A stretch of DNA of 64,000 nt, taken from Poriferisodalis sp963663635. GTDB taxonomy: Bacteria > Actinomycetota > Acidimicrobiia > Acidimicrobiales > Poriferisodalaceae. The stretch lies in the NCBI GenBank assembly GCA_963663635.2, contig CAXXMY010000006.1, positions 248,001 to 312,000 on the forward strand, written 5' to 3'. Under the pieces are notes generated by a model, which was given only the letters and a program-made list of their open reading frames with translations, did no database searches and was not told the origin of the DNA. Within the stretch, counting starts at the first letter, position 1. Every line of letters starts with the position of its first letter. Positions 1-9,279 of the stretch are shown here, piece after piece. The position numbers and the translations under genes were made by a program.

Positions 1-83
1 CACAGGCGAATGGTAAGTCTGTGCCCGCCCACAGGCAGAACATCCTCCCGCCCTGCACCCGAACATGACCGAGGAATCAGCCC

Positions 84-1421
84 ATGACCACCCTTGCCGA
101 AACCGAGACCGTCCTGCGCGGATCCGCAGTGCACACCGTGGAGGTAGCAATCGTCGATACCTACGGTCACCTGCGCGGCAAGAGATTTCCCGTGGACCAC
201 TTCCTGCGCTCTGTTGCCGAGGGCGGTTGCCATCTGGCGGACGCCATCTACATCTTCGACCTGCACAACGATCTCGTCGACAGCCCCTACATCAACATGG
301 GCAAGGGATTCCTCGACACGCACCTGGTGCCCGAGTTGGGCACATTGCGGCTGTTCGGTCACCGTCGGGGCTATGCGCTTGTCTTCGCGGCCAGCCTTGA
401 CCCCTCTCACTGTCCGCACCCGATCGCGCCGCGCACCGTGCTGCAGCGTCAGATCGGGCGCTGCGAGGCGCTCGGCTACAGCCCTGTCGTCGCCACTGAG
501 ATGGAGTTCTACCTGTGCGAGGACGACTGGTCGCACGTGCAGAGTCACATCCAGTACTCGTCCCTGACTGATCGCGGAGATCTCGAGGAAGTGCTGTGGG
601 ACATGCGCACTGCAATGGTTGATGCCGGCATTCCCGTTGAGTCGTCCAACTCCGAGTACGGGCCGGGACAGATCGAGATCAATGTGGCCCACGCCGACGC
701 CATGACCACTGCGGACAACACGGCGCTGTACAAGAGCATCGTCAAGGAAATCGCAGCTGCGGCTGGGCTGAAGGCCACGTTCATGCCCAAGCCGTGGACC
801 GAGCCATCGGGCAGCGGAATGCATGTGCACACGAGCCTGTCCGCGGGAGAAGAGAACGTGTTTGCGTCGTCGCAGGAGGGGCCCAATGTCACGATGGCGC
901 ATTGGATGGGCGGCCAGCTGGACAACGCTGCGGCATTGTCGCTGCTGGGCAGCCCGGTGCCGAACGGCTACAAGCGAGTGCGCCCGTACACATTCGCCCC
1001 CACCCACGTCCACTGGGGCCTCGACAACCGCTCGGCGATGTGCCGCTGCACGGTGGGCGCAAGCAATGCGAACCGGGTCGAGTACCGGGCACCAGGTGCA
1101 GACGCCAACCCGTACCTGATGATCGCCGGCCTGCTCGCCGCAGGAGCCGACGGGCTGGAGCGGAGCACCGATCCGGGAACCATGGCCGACGGCGACAAAT
1201 ACGACGACCCCGGCGACGCGCTCCCGCTGCCCGCGAACGCTGCGGACGGCATTGCGGCGTATGACCGCAGCACGCTTGCGGCCGCGCTGGGGGAGGAGTT
1301 CTCGACGAACTTCGTGCTGATGGCCAAGGCCGAGCTGGAGAAGTTCGTCGACGCAGGGTGCGACCCGGTGGGCGACGACGTCTCTGACTGGGAGCGCGAG
1401 CGCTACCTCGAATTCACCTGA
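84..1421 (+). CDS. Glutamine synthetase-like ligase (gamma-glutamyl-amine type)
   Basis: A 445-residue member of the glutamine synthetase superfamily, which activates a carboxylate (usually glutamate) with ATP and joins it to ammonia or an amine. Visible motifs are EMEFYL (E139/E141, metal ligands), EYGPGQIE (191-198), SGSGMHVH (242-249, the HxH nucleotide/metal region), NGYKR (294-298) and NRSA (315-318). It lacks the N-terminal features and adenylylation loop of housekeeping GlnA and resembles the PuuA/GlnA3/IpuC-like branch that glutamylates amines. The ATG follows GAGGA (71-75) at good spacing. Its neighbour on the other strand is a second GS-like gene and an ABC importer follows, so a role in amine use is inferred. 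The substrate is unknown. Confidence 0.85.
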   Translation: MTTLAETETVLRGSAVHTVEVAIVDTYGHLRGKRFPVDHFLRSVAEGGCHLADAIYIFDLHNDLVDSPYINMGKGFLDTHLVPELGTLRLFGHRRGYALVFAASLDPSHCPHPIAPRTVLQRQIGRCEALGYSPVVATEMEFYLCEDDWSHVQSHIQYSSLTDRGDLEEVLWDMRTAMVDAGIPVESSNSEYGPGQIEINVAHADAMTTADNTALYKSIVKEIAAAAGLKATFMPKPWTEPSGSGMHVHTSLSAGEENVFASSQEGPNVTMAHWMGGQLDNAAALSLLGSPVPNGYKRVRPYTFAPTHVHWGLDNRSAMCRCTVGASNANRVEYRAPGADANPYLMIAGLLAAGADGLERSTDPGTMADGDKYDDPGDALPLPANAADGIAAYDRSTLAAALGEEFSTNFVLMAKAELEKFVDAGCDPVGDDVSDWERERYLEFT

Positions 1422-1464
1422 TCAGCGCCGCCTGCCCGACGCCGTCCAGTAAGCGACTGCCGAT

Positions 1465-2769
1465 TCAGTGGAACGGCAGGTACTCGTTGATCTCCCACTC
1501 GCTGACGCTCTGCGACGGCTCGCCCACCGCCGCGACGTAGCGCTCCCACTCGGCCTCCTTGATGGCGAGGAAGTTGTCCACGAGGTCGCTGCTCACCGCG
1601 TTGGCAAGGGCCGTGTCGGCGCGCAGATCGGCCAGCGCATCCGCGAGGTTGAGTGCCGAGGTGACCTCAGTGTTCCAAGACTCCATGCCGTCGTTGGTCT
1701 CGGGCTCGGGGCACTCGAGACCGTCGACCACGCCGAGGCGCGCTGCCTGCAACACCGCAGCAGTCGCGGTGTGGATATTGCAGCTGCCGTCCGCGAGGCG
1801 GGACTCGATGCGAGTACGCTCGCCTCGCTCTGGCGGCACGCGGGTACCGACCACCCGGTGGTCGTAGCCCCAATTGGCCCGCCGACCGCTGAACGTGAAT
1901 GGCCGCAGACGCCGGTACGCGTTCACCGTCGGTGCGCACAGCGGCGTGAGCCCCTGATGATGAGCGCACAAGCCGGCCAGGCACGAACGCGCCAATGCCG
2001 ACAAGCCGTCGTGGGTGCTGGTATCGATGAGCGCGTTCGCCCCATCGGCGTCCACCAGCGAGAAGTTGACGTGGACGCCGTTGCCCTCGAACTGATCGAA
2101 CGGCTTGCCCAAGAACGTGAGCCGCAAGCCGTGCTTCATGGCGCACTCGCGGGCCAGCACCTTGAACAGGAATGCCTCGTCGGCGGCGCGCAGCGCATCG
2201 CCGTAACGCAGCGTCAGCTCGAACTGTCCCGAGTCGAATTCGGCGTTCACGGATTCGAGCACAATGTCGCTGCCGGCTGCGAGATCGACGATCCCGTCGA
2301 TCAGTCCGACCGGGTCGACAAAGCGGCCGGTGCCGTAGACATACGACTCAGGCGTGTCCCAGCGCTGCCAGCCATGTTCGTCGCTCTTCTCCAGCACGTA
2401 CGCCTCGAGCTCGATGCCGACCATGGGGCGGTAGCCCAGTGCCTCCCAGTCCGCGATCGCCTTGCGCAGGGCGTACCTGGCCGAGTAGCGGAACGGTTCG
2501 CCCGTCTGGGAGAGGTCGCACACCGCCACCTGGGTGCGGTCGTCGTCCCAGCCCGGTCGCAGGTCGGCGGGGTCGAAGGCGGCGTGCATGTCCGGAAAAC
2601 CGTCGAGCACCCCTGATCCAGGAGCGGCCACAAACGAGCGGTCATAGGCGAGGCTGAACACGGCTGCAGCGTGTCCCGTGCCTTCGTGTGCGAACACCGC
2701 CGGCACGTATTTTCCCCTGGCAAGGCCGAGATGATCAGGCCACAGCATGCGAACACGTTCATTGGCCAT
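1465..2769 (-). CDS. Second glutamine synthetase-like ligase
   Basis: A 434-residue GS-superfamily protein, clearly different from the one at 84-1421. It shows GIELEAY (118-124, metal-binding glutamates), NAEFDSGQFE (175-184), GNGVHVN (229-235) and a C-terminal block with a YRRLRPFTF segment equivalent to the NGYKR region. Family knowledge says ATP-dependent ligation of an amine to a glutamate-like acid. It converges with the first GS gene (43 bp between stops) and is divergent from the substrate-binding protein at 2872, sharing a roughly 100-bp promoter region with it. That pairing suggests co-regulation with the importer. Substrate not predictable from sequence. Confidence 0.82.
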   Translation of the reverse strand: MANERVRMLWPDHLGLARGKYVPAVFAHEGTGHAAAVFSLAYDRSFVAAPGSGVLDGFPDMHAAFDPADLRPGWDDDRTQVAVCDLSQTGEPFRYSARYALRKAIADWEALGYRPMVGIELEAYVLEKSDEHGWQRWDTPESYVYGTGRFVDPVGLIDGIVDLAAGSDIVLESVNAEFDSGQFELTLRYGDALRAADEAFLFKVLARECAMKHGLRLTFLGKPFDQFEGNGVHVNFSLVDADGANALIDTSTHDGLSALARSCLAGLCAHHQGLTPLCAPTVNAYRRLRPFTFSGRRANWGYDHRVVGTRVPPERGERTRIESRLADGSCNIHTATAAVLQAARLGVVDGLECPEPETNDGMESWNTEVTSALNLADALADLRADTALANAVSSDLVDNFLAIKEAEWERYVAAVGEPSQSVSEWEINEYLPFH

Positions 2770-2871
2770 GATGATTTCCGAATCGCTGTTGCCGGGAACG
2801 ATCAGCAGAACCTATCGGAGCGGTTCTCAGCCGAGGAGTAGCATTGGTCGGACCCACGGGAAGGGCTCACC

Positions 2872-4137
2872 ATGAAACGACGCATCTTGGCCTTGCTGGC
2901 CGTAGTAGCCCTGCTCGGCGCTGCATGCGGCAGCGACGACGTCGCGCAGGAGAGCGAGCCGACGTCGGCGGCAACCGAAGCTCCCGCTGCCACCGAGGCT
3001 CCGGCGCCCGCCACCACGATGACCAGCATCGATATCGACCACATCTTGAGCGCCGATCTCGCGAATTGCGAAGAAGCGCCGACTGGCGATCCGATCCGGG
3101 TGGGCATGGCGATGGACTTCAGCGATGTGGTCGGCTTCGTCGACATCCCGGGCTCCAAGGTGGTGCCGTACATCGCGGAGCTCGCCAACTGCCGCGGCGG
3201 ATTCAACGGCCGGCCAGTGGAAGTACGGGTTGCTGAAGTCGGCAATGACGCTGCGCTCGCGACCGATGACCTGCTCGATTGGGGAGCGCACTTCCTCATC
3301 GGCCCGCCGTTCGCCGACTTCGCGCTGCCAATCCTGCAGACAACCGGCGGCAATGTTCCGCTGTTCGTGGCTGCGTCAACAGAACCGACATTGGCAGATG
3401 CCTCGATCAACTCGTACTTGGTCACATTCGACGACCACCAGATGTCCGGAGCGGCGGCCCAGTGGGCGCTTGATGAGGGGATCACCCGGGCGATCGTGTT
3501 CACCGAGGGCGAGGGCATCCCCTATACCGGTGTGAATCCCGATGCATTCATCGCTGCCTTCGAAGCGGGCGGCGGCGAGGTGGTCAGCATTCAGACCTAC
3601 GTGTGGGCCGGCGACACCGACTTCTCCCCGCAGGTGAACGAGATCGCTCAGATCTCACAGAACAACGAGGTCGTCTTCTCGGCCGCTTTGGGGTTCCAGG
3701 TGACGGCGCTGCGTGGCCAACTCGAAGGCCAAGATCTTGACGGTCTGACCTACATCGGCACCGACGCCTTGGACGCCACCGGCATTCAGTTTGAGGCCAA
3801 CAACGAGGGTATCGCCCATACGCCGCACACCAGCATCACCGCGGGTGACCAGATCGATTCGATGCTGGCCGCATACGAAGCAGCCAAGGGCGAGACGCTT
3901 GAGAGCCGTGGCTTCATGGCGCTGTACGTCGACTCGATGTTCGTTGGCATCCAGGGAATGCTCGACTGCGACTGCAACGACACCGCCGAGATCGGCGAGG
4001 CCGTCAAGCAGCTTGCTGGATTCCAGGGATTGTCGGGCGAGATCACCTACAGGGGCACGAACGGCATCCCGCCAAAGGCGGTGCCGATCAATCGAATCGT
4101 GAACGGCGAGGACGTACTCGTCGCCACGATCGAATAG
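2872..4137 (+). CDS. ABC transporter substrate-binding lipoprotein (LivJ/LivK-like)
   Basis: 421 residues. Starts with a lipoprotein signal (MKRR, hydrophobic core, LGAAC with Cys19 as the lipidation site), then an Ala/Glu/Pro/Thr-rich linker to about residue 50, then a type I periplasmic-binding fold of the branched-chain amino acid family (Peripla_BP_6). It would capture a small amphipathic solute outside the membrane and pass it to the permeases encoded downstream. It is the first gene of the importer operon, 59 bp ahead of livF. The family also binds amides, urea, short-chain acids and aromatic acids, so branched-chain amino acids are not assured. Confidence 0.88.
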   Translation: MKRRILALLAVVALLGAACGSDDVAQESEPTSAATEAPAATEAPAPATTMTSIDIDHILSADLANCEEAPTGDPIRVGMAMDFSDVVGFVDIPGSKVVPYIAELANCRGGFNGRPVEVRVAEVGNDAALATDDLLDWGAHFLIGPPFADFALPILQTTGGNVPLFVAASTEPTLADASINSYLVTFDDHQMSGAAAQWALDEGITRAIVFTEGEGIPYTGVNPDAFIAAFEAGGGEVVSIQTYVWAGDTDFSPQVNEIAQISQNNEVVFSAALGFQVTALRGQLEGQDLDGLTYIGTDALDATGIQFEANNEGIAHTPHTSITAGDQIDSMLAAYEAAKGETLESRGFMALYVDSMFVGIQGMLDCDCNDTAEIGEAVKQLAGFQGLSGEITYRGTNGIPPKAVPINRIVNGEDVLVATIE

Positions 4138-4196
4138 ATCCGCTTCGGCGCCGCAGGAGCGGGCACAACGCCGGACACGACGGCCTCGCTGTCTCC

Positions 4197-4949
4197 ATGC
4201 TTGAAGTCGAAGGCCTCACCGCTCGATACGGCTCAATTGCCGCATTGCGTGGCGCGTCCCTGAGCGTCGGGTCCGGTGAGGTTGTCGGCCTCATCGGGCC
4301 CAACGGCGCGGGCAAGACCACGCTGCTGTCGGCCATCGCCGGCTTGATTTCTCCAGCCGAAGGCCGCGTCACGTTCGAGGGCCAGGACATCACTGGCCAC
4401 CCGCCGGAGAAGTTGCTGCGTTCGGGAGTCGCGCTCGTGCCTGAGCACCGTCGCATCTTCGCTGACCTCTCCGTGGGCGAGAACCTGAAGATCGGTGGAG
4501 TGACAGTGTCCTCGGCGAAGCGTGCAGAACTGCTCGATGAAATGGCAGGGCGCTTTCCGGTGCTGAGGGAGAAATGGGATATCTCGGCCGGGTATCTGTC
4601 GGGGGGCGAGGCACAGCAACTGGCCATTGGACGAGCGCTGATGTCGGCTCCTCGATTGCTGATGATGGACGAACCTTCGCTGGGCCTCGCTCCCGTGCTG
4701 GTCGATCTGGTGTTCGACTTGATCGGCACGCTGCGCGACCAGGGCCGCACGTTGCTCGTTGTGGAGCAGAACGCAGCACGAATGCTGGCTGTGTCCGACC
4801 ATGCGTATGTGCTGCGCAGCGGCGAAGTGGTGGCCTCCGGCACGGGCACGGAGCTGAGCCAGCGAGACGACTTGTTCGACACATTCGTCGGGCACGAATC
4901 GCCTGGCGCTGGCGCAAACGAGTCACATGGGGCAGCACAGGATGACTGA
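4197..4949 (+). CDS. livF: ABC transporter ATP-binding protein, LivF type
   Basis: A 250-residue ATPase of the branched-chain amino acid importer class. Walker A GPNGAGKT (34-41), signature LSGGE (134-138) and Walker B LLMMDEP (154-160) are intact, and the switch histidine region is replaced by VVEQN as usual for LivF. It pairs with the LivG domain of the fusion protein at 5829-7712 to power import. The stop overlaps the livH start by 8 bp (ATGACTGA), so translational coupling is likely. The gene order (receptor, F, H, M-G) differs from the common J-H-M-G-F order. Confidence 0.92.
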   Translation: MLEVEGLTARYGSIAALRGASLSVGSGEVVGLIGPNGAGKTTLLSAIAGLISPAEGRVTFEGQDITGHPPEKLLRSGVALVPEHRRIFADLSVGENLKIGGVTVSSAKRAELLDEMAGRFPVLREKWDISAGYLSGGEAQQLAIGRALMSAPRLLMMDEPSLGLAPVLVDLVFDLIGTLRDQGRTLLVVEQNAARMLAVSDHAYVLRSGEVVASGTGTELSQRDDLFDTFVGHESPGAGANESHGAAQDD

Positions 4950-5829
4950 ACTGGCGCAGAACCTCATCGACGGCCTTGGCCGGGGCAGCATTTACGCACT
5001 GCTGGCGCTGGGTGTCGCCGTGGTGTTCGGCGTCATGCACCTGCTGAATTTCGCCCACGGTGAACTCATCACCGTCGGGGGCTACGTGGCGCTCTGGACC
5101 CTCGGCGGCAACTGGTCGTGGTACCTGGTGGCTCCGCTCATTGTCGTGAGCGCGATTCTGACCTCGTTGGTGATCGAGCGGGTCGCTTTCTCGCGGGTGC
5201 GAGGAAGCTCGGACTTCACGCTGCTGCTCACCTCCTTCGGCGTGCATTTCGTGGTCTCGGCGATGTTCTTGCTGTACGTGTCGGCGTCGGTCAAGCCGTT
5301 CGCGAGGCCCACGTGGGTGACGAACACCTACTCGGTCGGGTCGCTCAATATCGAGGTGTTCGACACCGTCGTCATCGTCGTGACCGTGCTGACGCTGATC
5401 GGCACGACCCTGCTGCTGCAGCGAACCATGTTCGGGCTGTCGCTGCGCGCCGCCGCAGCCGACTTCGACACCGCCCGGCTGATGGGCGTGCGGTCCGACA
5501 CCGTGATTCGGGGCGCGTTCGCCCTGTCGGGATTGCTCGCTGGCATCGCTGGGGTCTTTTGGCTGATGCGGGCCGGCAGCATCAACCCCACCGCAGGCAT
5601 CAATCCGATGCTGAAGGGCGTGCTGGCGGCGCTCATCGGCGGTCTCGGCAGTCTCCGAGGGGCGGTGATCGGCGGACTGGCGCTGGGCTTGGCGGAAGTG
5701 CTGCTGCGGTCGCGCCTGCCTGACAGCGTCGCCAGCCTCACCGAAGGCGTGGTGTTCCTGCTGATCGCCCTGCTGTTCATCTTCAGGCCGCAGGGCCTCA
5801 TCACCGTGGCACACGCCGAACGGGTCTGA
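4942..5829 (+). CDS. livH: ABC transporter permease, LivH type
   Basis: A 295-residue polytopic membrane protein of the LivH family (BPD_transp_2). It has the family hallmark GLGRGSIYALLALGVAVVFG near the N-terminus, several hydrophobic helices, and the EAA-like cytoplasmic stretch around RAAAADFDTARLMGV. It forms the membrane channel with the LivM half of the next gene. The start is placed at the ATG inside the livF stop overlap rather than at the ATG 15 bases upstream, because ATGACTGA coupling is typical and the family begins just before the first helix. It ends in TGATG shared with the next gene. Confidence 0.9.
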   Translation: MTELAQNLIDGLGRGSIYALLALGVAVVFGVMHLLNFAHGELITVGGYVALWTLGGNWSWYLVAPLIVVSAILTSLVIERVAFSRVRGSSDFTLLLTSFGVHFVVSAMFLLYVSASVKPFARPTWVTNTYSVGSLNIEVFDTVVIVVTVLTLIGTTLLLQRTMFGLSLRAAAADFDTARLMGVRSDTVIRGAFALSGLLAGIAGVFWLMRAGSINPTAGINPMLKGVLAALIGGLGSLRGAVIGGLALGLAEVLLRSRLPDSVASLTEGVVFLLIALLFIFRPQGLITVAHAERV

Positions 5830-7712
5830 TGTTTCCTCGATTCGGACGCGATGTCGGCTTCCCAATTCTGGGATCCGCCGTGCTCTTCACCGTCTTCCTG
5901 GCGGGCGCGCTCTTCTACCAGAGCACGCAAGGTAGAGCCGCCGAACGCCTGGTGACGGTCATGCTGATCGACGCCATCATCGTGATCGGCATCCAGATCT
6001 ACGTCGGCAACACAGGCGTGCTGTCATTCGGCCACATCGGCTTCGGCGCGATTGCCGGCTACGCCTTTGCGGTTCTGGCCATCAGCCCCGCGGAAAAGCT
6101 CAAGCGCATCCCCGATGCGCCATTCGGGTTGGACGAAGTTCTTCTGAATCCGGGGCTGGCGATTGCCGTGGCCATCGGGGTGACGTTGGTGGTAGCGCTG
6201 GTGGTGGGCATCGGATTGGCGCGCTCGGGTGCCGAATCGGGTGCTGTAGCAGCAACGGTGATCACCTTGGCCTTGCTGTTCGTCGCCCATGAGGTGGCCC
6301 GCAACTGGCCTGATCTCACTGGCGGCGACCGAGCGGGTCTCTCCTTCAAGGTCGGGGCTGCACTTGACAGCAGGCTGCCGATCTATGCCTGCCTGCTGGC
6401 GGCGTTGATCGTCGCCCGGCTCTATGCGCAGAGCCGCAGCGGCAAGCTCGCGGTTGCGGCCCGCGAGGACAACTTGGCGGCACGCGCCATGGGCGTGAAC
6501 CCGCTCGTGCAGCAGACAGCGGCGCTCCTCATTTCCGTCGTGGTCGTCAGCGCCGGGTCAGCGCTGAGGGTGTTTGAGAACGGCTCGATTCTTCCTGATG
6601 ATTTCTTCTTCAGGTACACGCTGCTCACGCTGACCATGCTCATTGTCGGTGGCCGCAACAGCGTCACCGGAGCGCTCGTCGGAGTTGCGGTGATGACGGT
6701 CGGGCGCGAACTGGCCCGACGTCTGGGACAAGACGGCTTTGAGATGTTCGGGCTCGGCCTCGACGATGGACCGCTGGATTGGATATTCCGCGAGAACCTT
6801 CAGACGGTCTTCTTGGGCTTGGCGATGCTCGGCTTCATGATCTTCCGCTCGGACGGTCTCTTAGGCGACTGGGAACTGGATGCTTGGCTGTGGCGTCGTT
6901 GGCAGCGTCGTCGGCCCGAAGAGCCGATGCCCGAACCTCTGGCCGAGATTGCGCCGGTGGGCCTGCATGTCGAGGTGGACCGTCGAGGCCCCGCGCTCGA
7001 AGTTCATGATCTCGCTGTGGACTTCGGAGGCTTCCGGGCACTTGACGGTGCCGGCCTCACCGTCGCACCTGATGAGGTCGTGGGATTGATCGGTCCCAAC
7101 GGTGCCGGCAAGACGACGCTGGTGAACGTGATCACCGGAATTGTCGAGCCCACAGCGGGACGGTTCACGGTGGGCGAGCGGGACTTGTCCGCCGAGCCGA
7201 GCCACGAGATTGCCCGTGCCGGTCTCGTGCGAACCTTCCAAAATCTGCGGCTGTTCGGCGCGCTGACCGTGCGCCAGAACGTGGAATTGGCGAGCCGCGT
7301 CGCGGCCCGGCATCGGCCGGGGTCGCATCCGCCGGTCGAGACGCTCATTGCCGAAGCTGGCCTGTGGCAGGTACGGGATCGCCGGGCCCGCGAACTCGAC
7401 TACGGCAGTGCCCGGCGCCTGGAACTGGCGCGGGCGGCAGCAATGGCACCGGACTTCCTGCTCCTCGATGAACCCACGAGCGGCATGAGCGACACCGAGT
7501 CAACCGAGATGATCCGGCGGGTGCGGCATATGGCTGCGGCGGTCGATGCCGGTGTCTTGGTGATCGATCACGATCTGAACTTCATTACCGGCATCAGCGA
7601 CCGGATCTACGTGCTCGATCAGGGCCGAGTGATCAGCGTGGGCACGCCTGACGAGGTTCAGGCCGACCCGGCGGTGCGCGCCGTGTATTTGGGCACCGAG
7701 AGATCCGGGTGA
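5829..7712 (+). CDS. Fused LivM permease-LivG ATPase
   Basis: A 627-residue fusion. Residues 1 to about 345 are a LivM-type permease with many membrane helices and the conserved VGNTGVLSFGHIGFGAIAGY (59-78). Residues 390-627 are a LivG-type ATPase with Walker A GPNGAGKT (422-429), the LivG-style degenerate signature DYGSARR (524-530), Walker B FLLLDEP (543-549) and switch histidine in VIDHDL (578-583). The halves are separate proteins in most bacteria, although LivM-LivG fusions are known. The linker about 350-390 is Arg/Pro/Glu-rich. It completes the importer with LivH and LivF. Confidence 0.92.
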   Translation: MFPRFGRDVGFPILGSAVLFTVFLAGALFYQSTQGRAAERLVTVMLIDAIIVIGIQIYVGNTGVLSFGHIGFGAIAGYAFAVLAISPAEKLKRIPDAPFGLDEVLLNPGLAIAVAIGVTLVVALVVGIGLARSGAESGAVAATVITLALLFVAHEVARNWPDLTGGDRAGLSFKVGAALDSRLPIYACLLAALIVARLYAQSRSGKLAVAAREDNLAARAMGVNPLVQQTAALLISVVVVSAGSALRVFENGSILPDDFFFRYTLLTLTMLIVGGRNSVTGALVGVAVMTVGRELARRLGQDGFEMFGLGLDDGPLDWIFRENLQTVFLGLAMLGFMIFRSDGLLGDWELDAWLWRRWQRRRPEEPMPEPLAEIAPVGLHVEVDRRGPALEVHDLAVDFGGFRALDGAGLTVAPDEVVGLIGPNGAGKTTLVNVITGIVEPTAGRFTVGERDLSAEPSHEIARAGLVRTFQNLRLFGALTVRQNVELASRVAARHRPGSHPPVETLIAEAGLWQVRDRRARELDYGSARRLELARAAAMAPDFLLLDEPTSGMSDTESTEMIRRVRHMAAAVDAGVLVIDHDLNFITGISDRIYVLDQGRVISVGTPDEVQADPAVRAVYLGTERSG

Positions 7713-7729
7713 GTACGCTCGAATGACGC

Positions 7730-7745
7730 TGGTTGTGTGCAACCA
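7730..7745 (+). other. Short hairpin between importer and oxygenase genes
   Basis: TGGTTG-TGTG-CAACCA forms a perfect 6-bp stem in the 57-bp gap between the LivM-LivG fusion and the diiron oxygenase gene. No T-tract follows, so it is not a classical terminator. It could be an operator or an mRNA processing site, or chance. Confidence 0.3.
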
Positions 7746-7769
7746 AGATCGTGACGGCATGGGAGTGAC

Positions 7770-8507
7770 ATGAGCACGGCAACGCTGGAGAGAACGCAAG
7801 AGCCGCAGCGAATCTGGGACGAGGGCGATCCCGAGATGCCGGCTGAGTTTTCTGAGTTGCTCGTGCGGATGCTGAGCTATCACGTCGAGAACAGCACCAA
7901 TCCGCACTACACCGACCTGCTCACCAAGCTGTGGGATCGCTGCCTCCGGTTCGCGCCGGACGAGGCAACCAAGGGACTCCTGGTCAAGCTGATGCAACAA
8001 GAGGTAGAGCACGGGATCATCAACGCCCAGATCCTCGCCGGGCTGGGTGTCGACAAAGTTGACCGACCGATCGAGCAGTACGCGTTCCGGCTGCCGATGG
8101 ACACGTTCTGCGACCTGTCGTACTTCCATGCGCTGATCGACCGCGTCGGTGTGTACATCGGCGAGACCTGGGACGGTGTGCCCTACAAGCCGCTGGCAGA
8201 CATCGCCACGCGGGTGCACAAAGAAGAGCTGTTCCACTGCACGCTCGGACTGCGCAATCTGCGTCTCAACTGTCAGACGCCTGAGGGCCTCGACGAGGCC
8301 AACCAGAGAATCCACGTCTGGTGGCCCGCGGCGCTCGACATGTTTGGCCGATCGGACTCCGATTTTGGCGACGCCTACGTGAGGTGGGGCCTGCGGAAGA
8401 AGAACAACGCCGATCTCCGCCGGCAGTACATCGTTGACACGGTGCCACTGCTCGAAGAGCTGGGGATCGAGGTGCCGCCGAATCGGCTGAACCGCCGGTT
8501 TCTCTAG
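7770..8507 (+). CDS. PaaA/PaaC-like ferritin-fold diiron protein
   Basis: 245 residues resembling the phenylacetyl-CoA epoxidase PaaA/PaaC family (PF05138), helical ferritin-like proteins. Two EXXH motifs are spaced as in a diiron four-helix bundle: EVEH (78-81) and ELFH (153-156). The presence of both makes it more like the catalytic PaaA than the structural PaaC, whereas its length is closer to PaaC (248) than PaaA (309). The expected chemistry is O2-dependent epoxidation or hydroxylation of a CoA ester. There is no obvious PaaE-type reductase in the window. The genes after it encode hydratases that could act on the product. The exact substrate is unknown. Confidence 0.7.
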   Translation: MSTATLERTQEPQRIWDEGDPEMPAEFSELLVRMLSYHVENSTNPHYTDLLTKLWDRCLRFAPDEATKGLLVKLMQQEVEHGIINAQILAGLGVDKVDRPIEQYAFRLPMDTFCDLSYFHALIDRVGVYIGETWDGVPYKPLADIATRVHKEELFHCTLGLRNLRLNCQTPEGLDEANQRIHVWWPAALDMFGRSDSDFGDAYVRWGLRKKNNADLRRQYIVDTVPLLEELGIEVPPNRLNRRFL

Positions 8508-8513
8508 CCAGCC

Positions 8514-8807
8514 ATGGATCCTGCGAGCGTGGGCGGGCTGGCAGTCAAGGTTTCGAGGCCGGCGCCCGAGGTGGCTTTCATCGAGACCTCCTCGTCGATG
8601 CACTGGGAGTGCTTCTGGGTCGCCGAAGGCGAACACACGCTCGTCGTGGGAGCGTTCGACAGCGGTGACAAGTCGTCGCCAGAGCCCCGCGTCCATGTCA
8701 TCAACAAGCCGTACGGATGGCACATGCGGCCAGCTTCCGATCCGCCATCTGCGGGCGACGATCAGGACCTGTTGGTGAAGGTATGGCAATTGTTGGGTTC
8801 GTACTGA
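8514..8807 (+). CDS. Small protein of unknown function, possible oxygenase partner
   Basis: 97 residues, beginning 6 bp after the diiron gene and therefore co-transcribed and probably co-translated. No domain is recognised with confidence. It is soluble, with no signal peptide or membrane segment, and has a central segment (MHWECFWVAEGEHTLVVGAF) that could be beta-rich. Its size matches PaaB (about 95 residues), the small bridging subunit of phenylacetyl-CoA epoxidase, and position supports such a role, but I see no PaaB signature. Confidence 0.55.
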   Translation: MDPASVGGLAVKVSRPAPEVAFIETSSSMHWECFWVAEGEHTLVVGAFDSGDKSSPEPRVHVINKPYGWHMRPASDPPSAGDDQDLLVKVWQLLGSY

Positions 8808-8829
8808 GCGTGCGGAACGAGGAAGCGGT

Positions 8830-9279
8830 ATGAATCTCGAGACGCTGGGCCAAGTTCTGGTGGAAACCGAGGTGGTGGTCGAACGCGAGTCGGTCGCACT
8901 GCTGGTGGATGCGCTCGGAACGCCCACTGCGGGCGAGGTGGCGCTGCGCCTGCCGTTTTTTGGCCCGACCGTCGGTGGCGCTGATTCCGTGGTGGGACCC
9001 ATCGGGCTCAGCCTCGAGCGGGGCCTCGCTGGCGGCCAGTCATTTGAATGGCATCGTTCGTTCCGACTGGGCGAGCGAGTGTCCGTGGTGGTGTCAGTCG
9101 AGGACATCATCGACAAGGGAGCGCTGCATCTCGCCACGGTGCTATCGGAGTACCGCGGCGCCGACGGGGAGCTGATACAGCGCCAACGGACCGTGTTCGT
9201 CGAACGTAAGCCGGCTGCCGCCTCGGCGAGCGTTGTCTTGGCAGATGGCGAGGGTTCGGCAGGGGAGACGACAACGTGA
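8830..9279 (+). CDS. MaoC-like hydratase subunit (HadA/N-terminal type)
   Basis: 149 residues with a hot-dog-fold look like the N-terminal MaoC-like (FAS1_DH) half found in mycobacterial HadA/HadC-type subunits. No D-x-N-x-x-H catalytic motif is visible, so it is expected to form a heterodimer with the catalytic subunit encoded directly downstream, whose GTG start overlaps this stop by 4 bp (GTGA). The pair should hydrate or dehydrate an acyl-CoA or acyl-ACP. Position between the diiron oxygenase and an enoyl-CoA hydratase suggests CoA-ester catabolism. Confidence 0.68.
   Translation: MNLETLGQVLVETEVVVERESVALLVDALGTPTAGEVALRLPFFGPTVGGADSVVGPIGLSLERGLAGGQSFEWHRSFRLGERVSVVVSVEDIIDKGALHLATVLSEYRGADGELIQRQRTVFVERKPAAASASVVLADGEGSAGETTT

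Noticed and set aside
4390..5865. A 491-codon minus-strand frame over livF and livH
   Set aside because: His/Gln/Arg-rich low-complexity translation, fully covered by confident transporter genes on the other strand.
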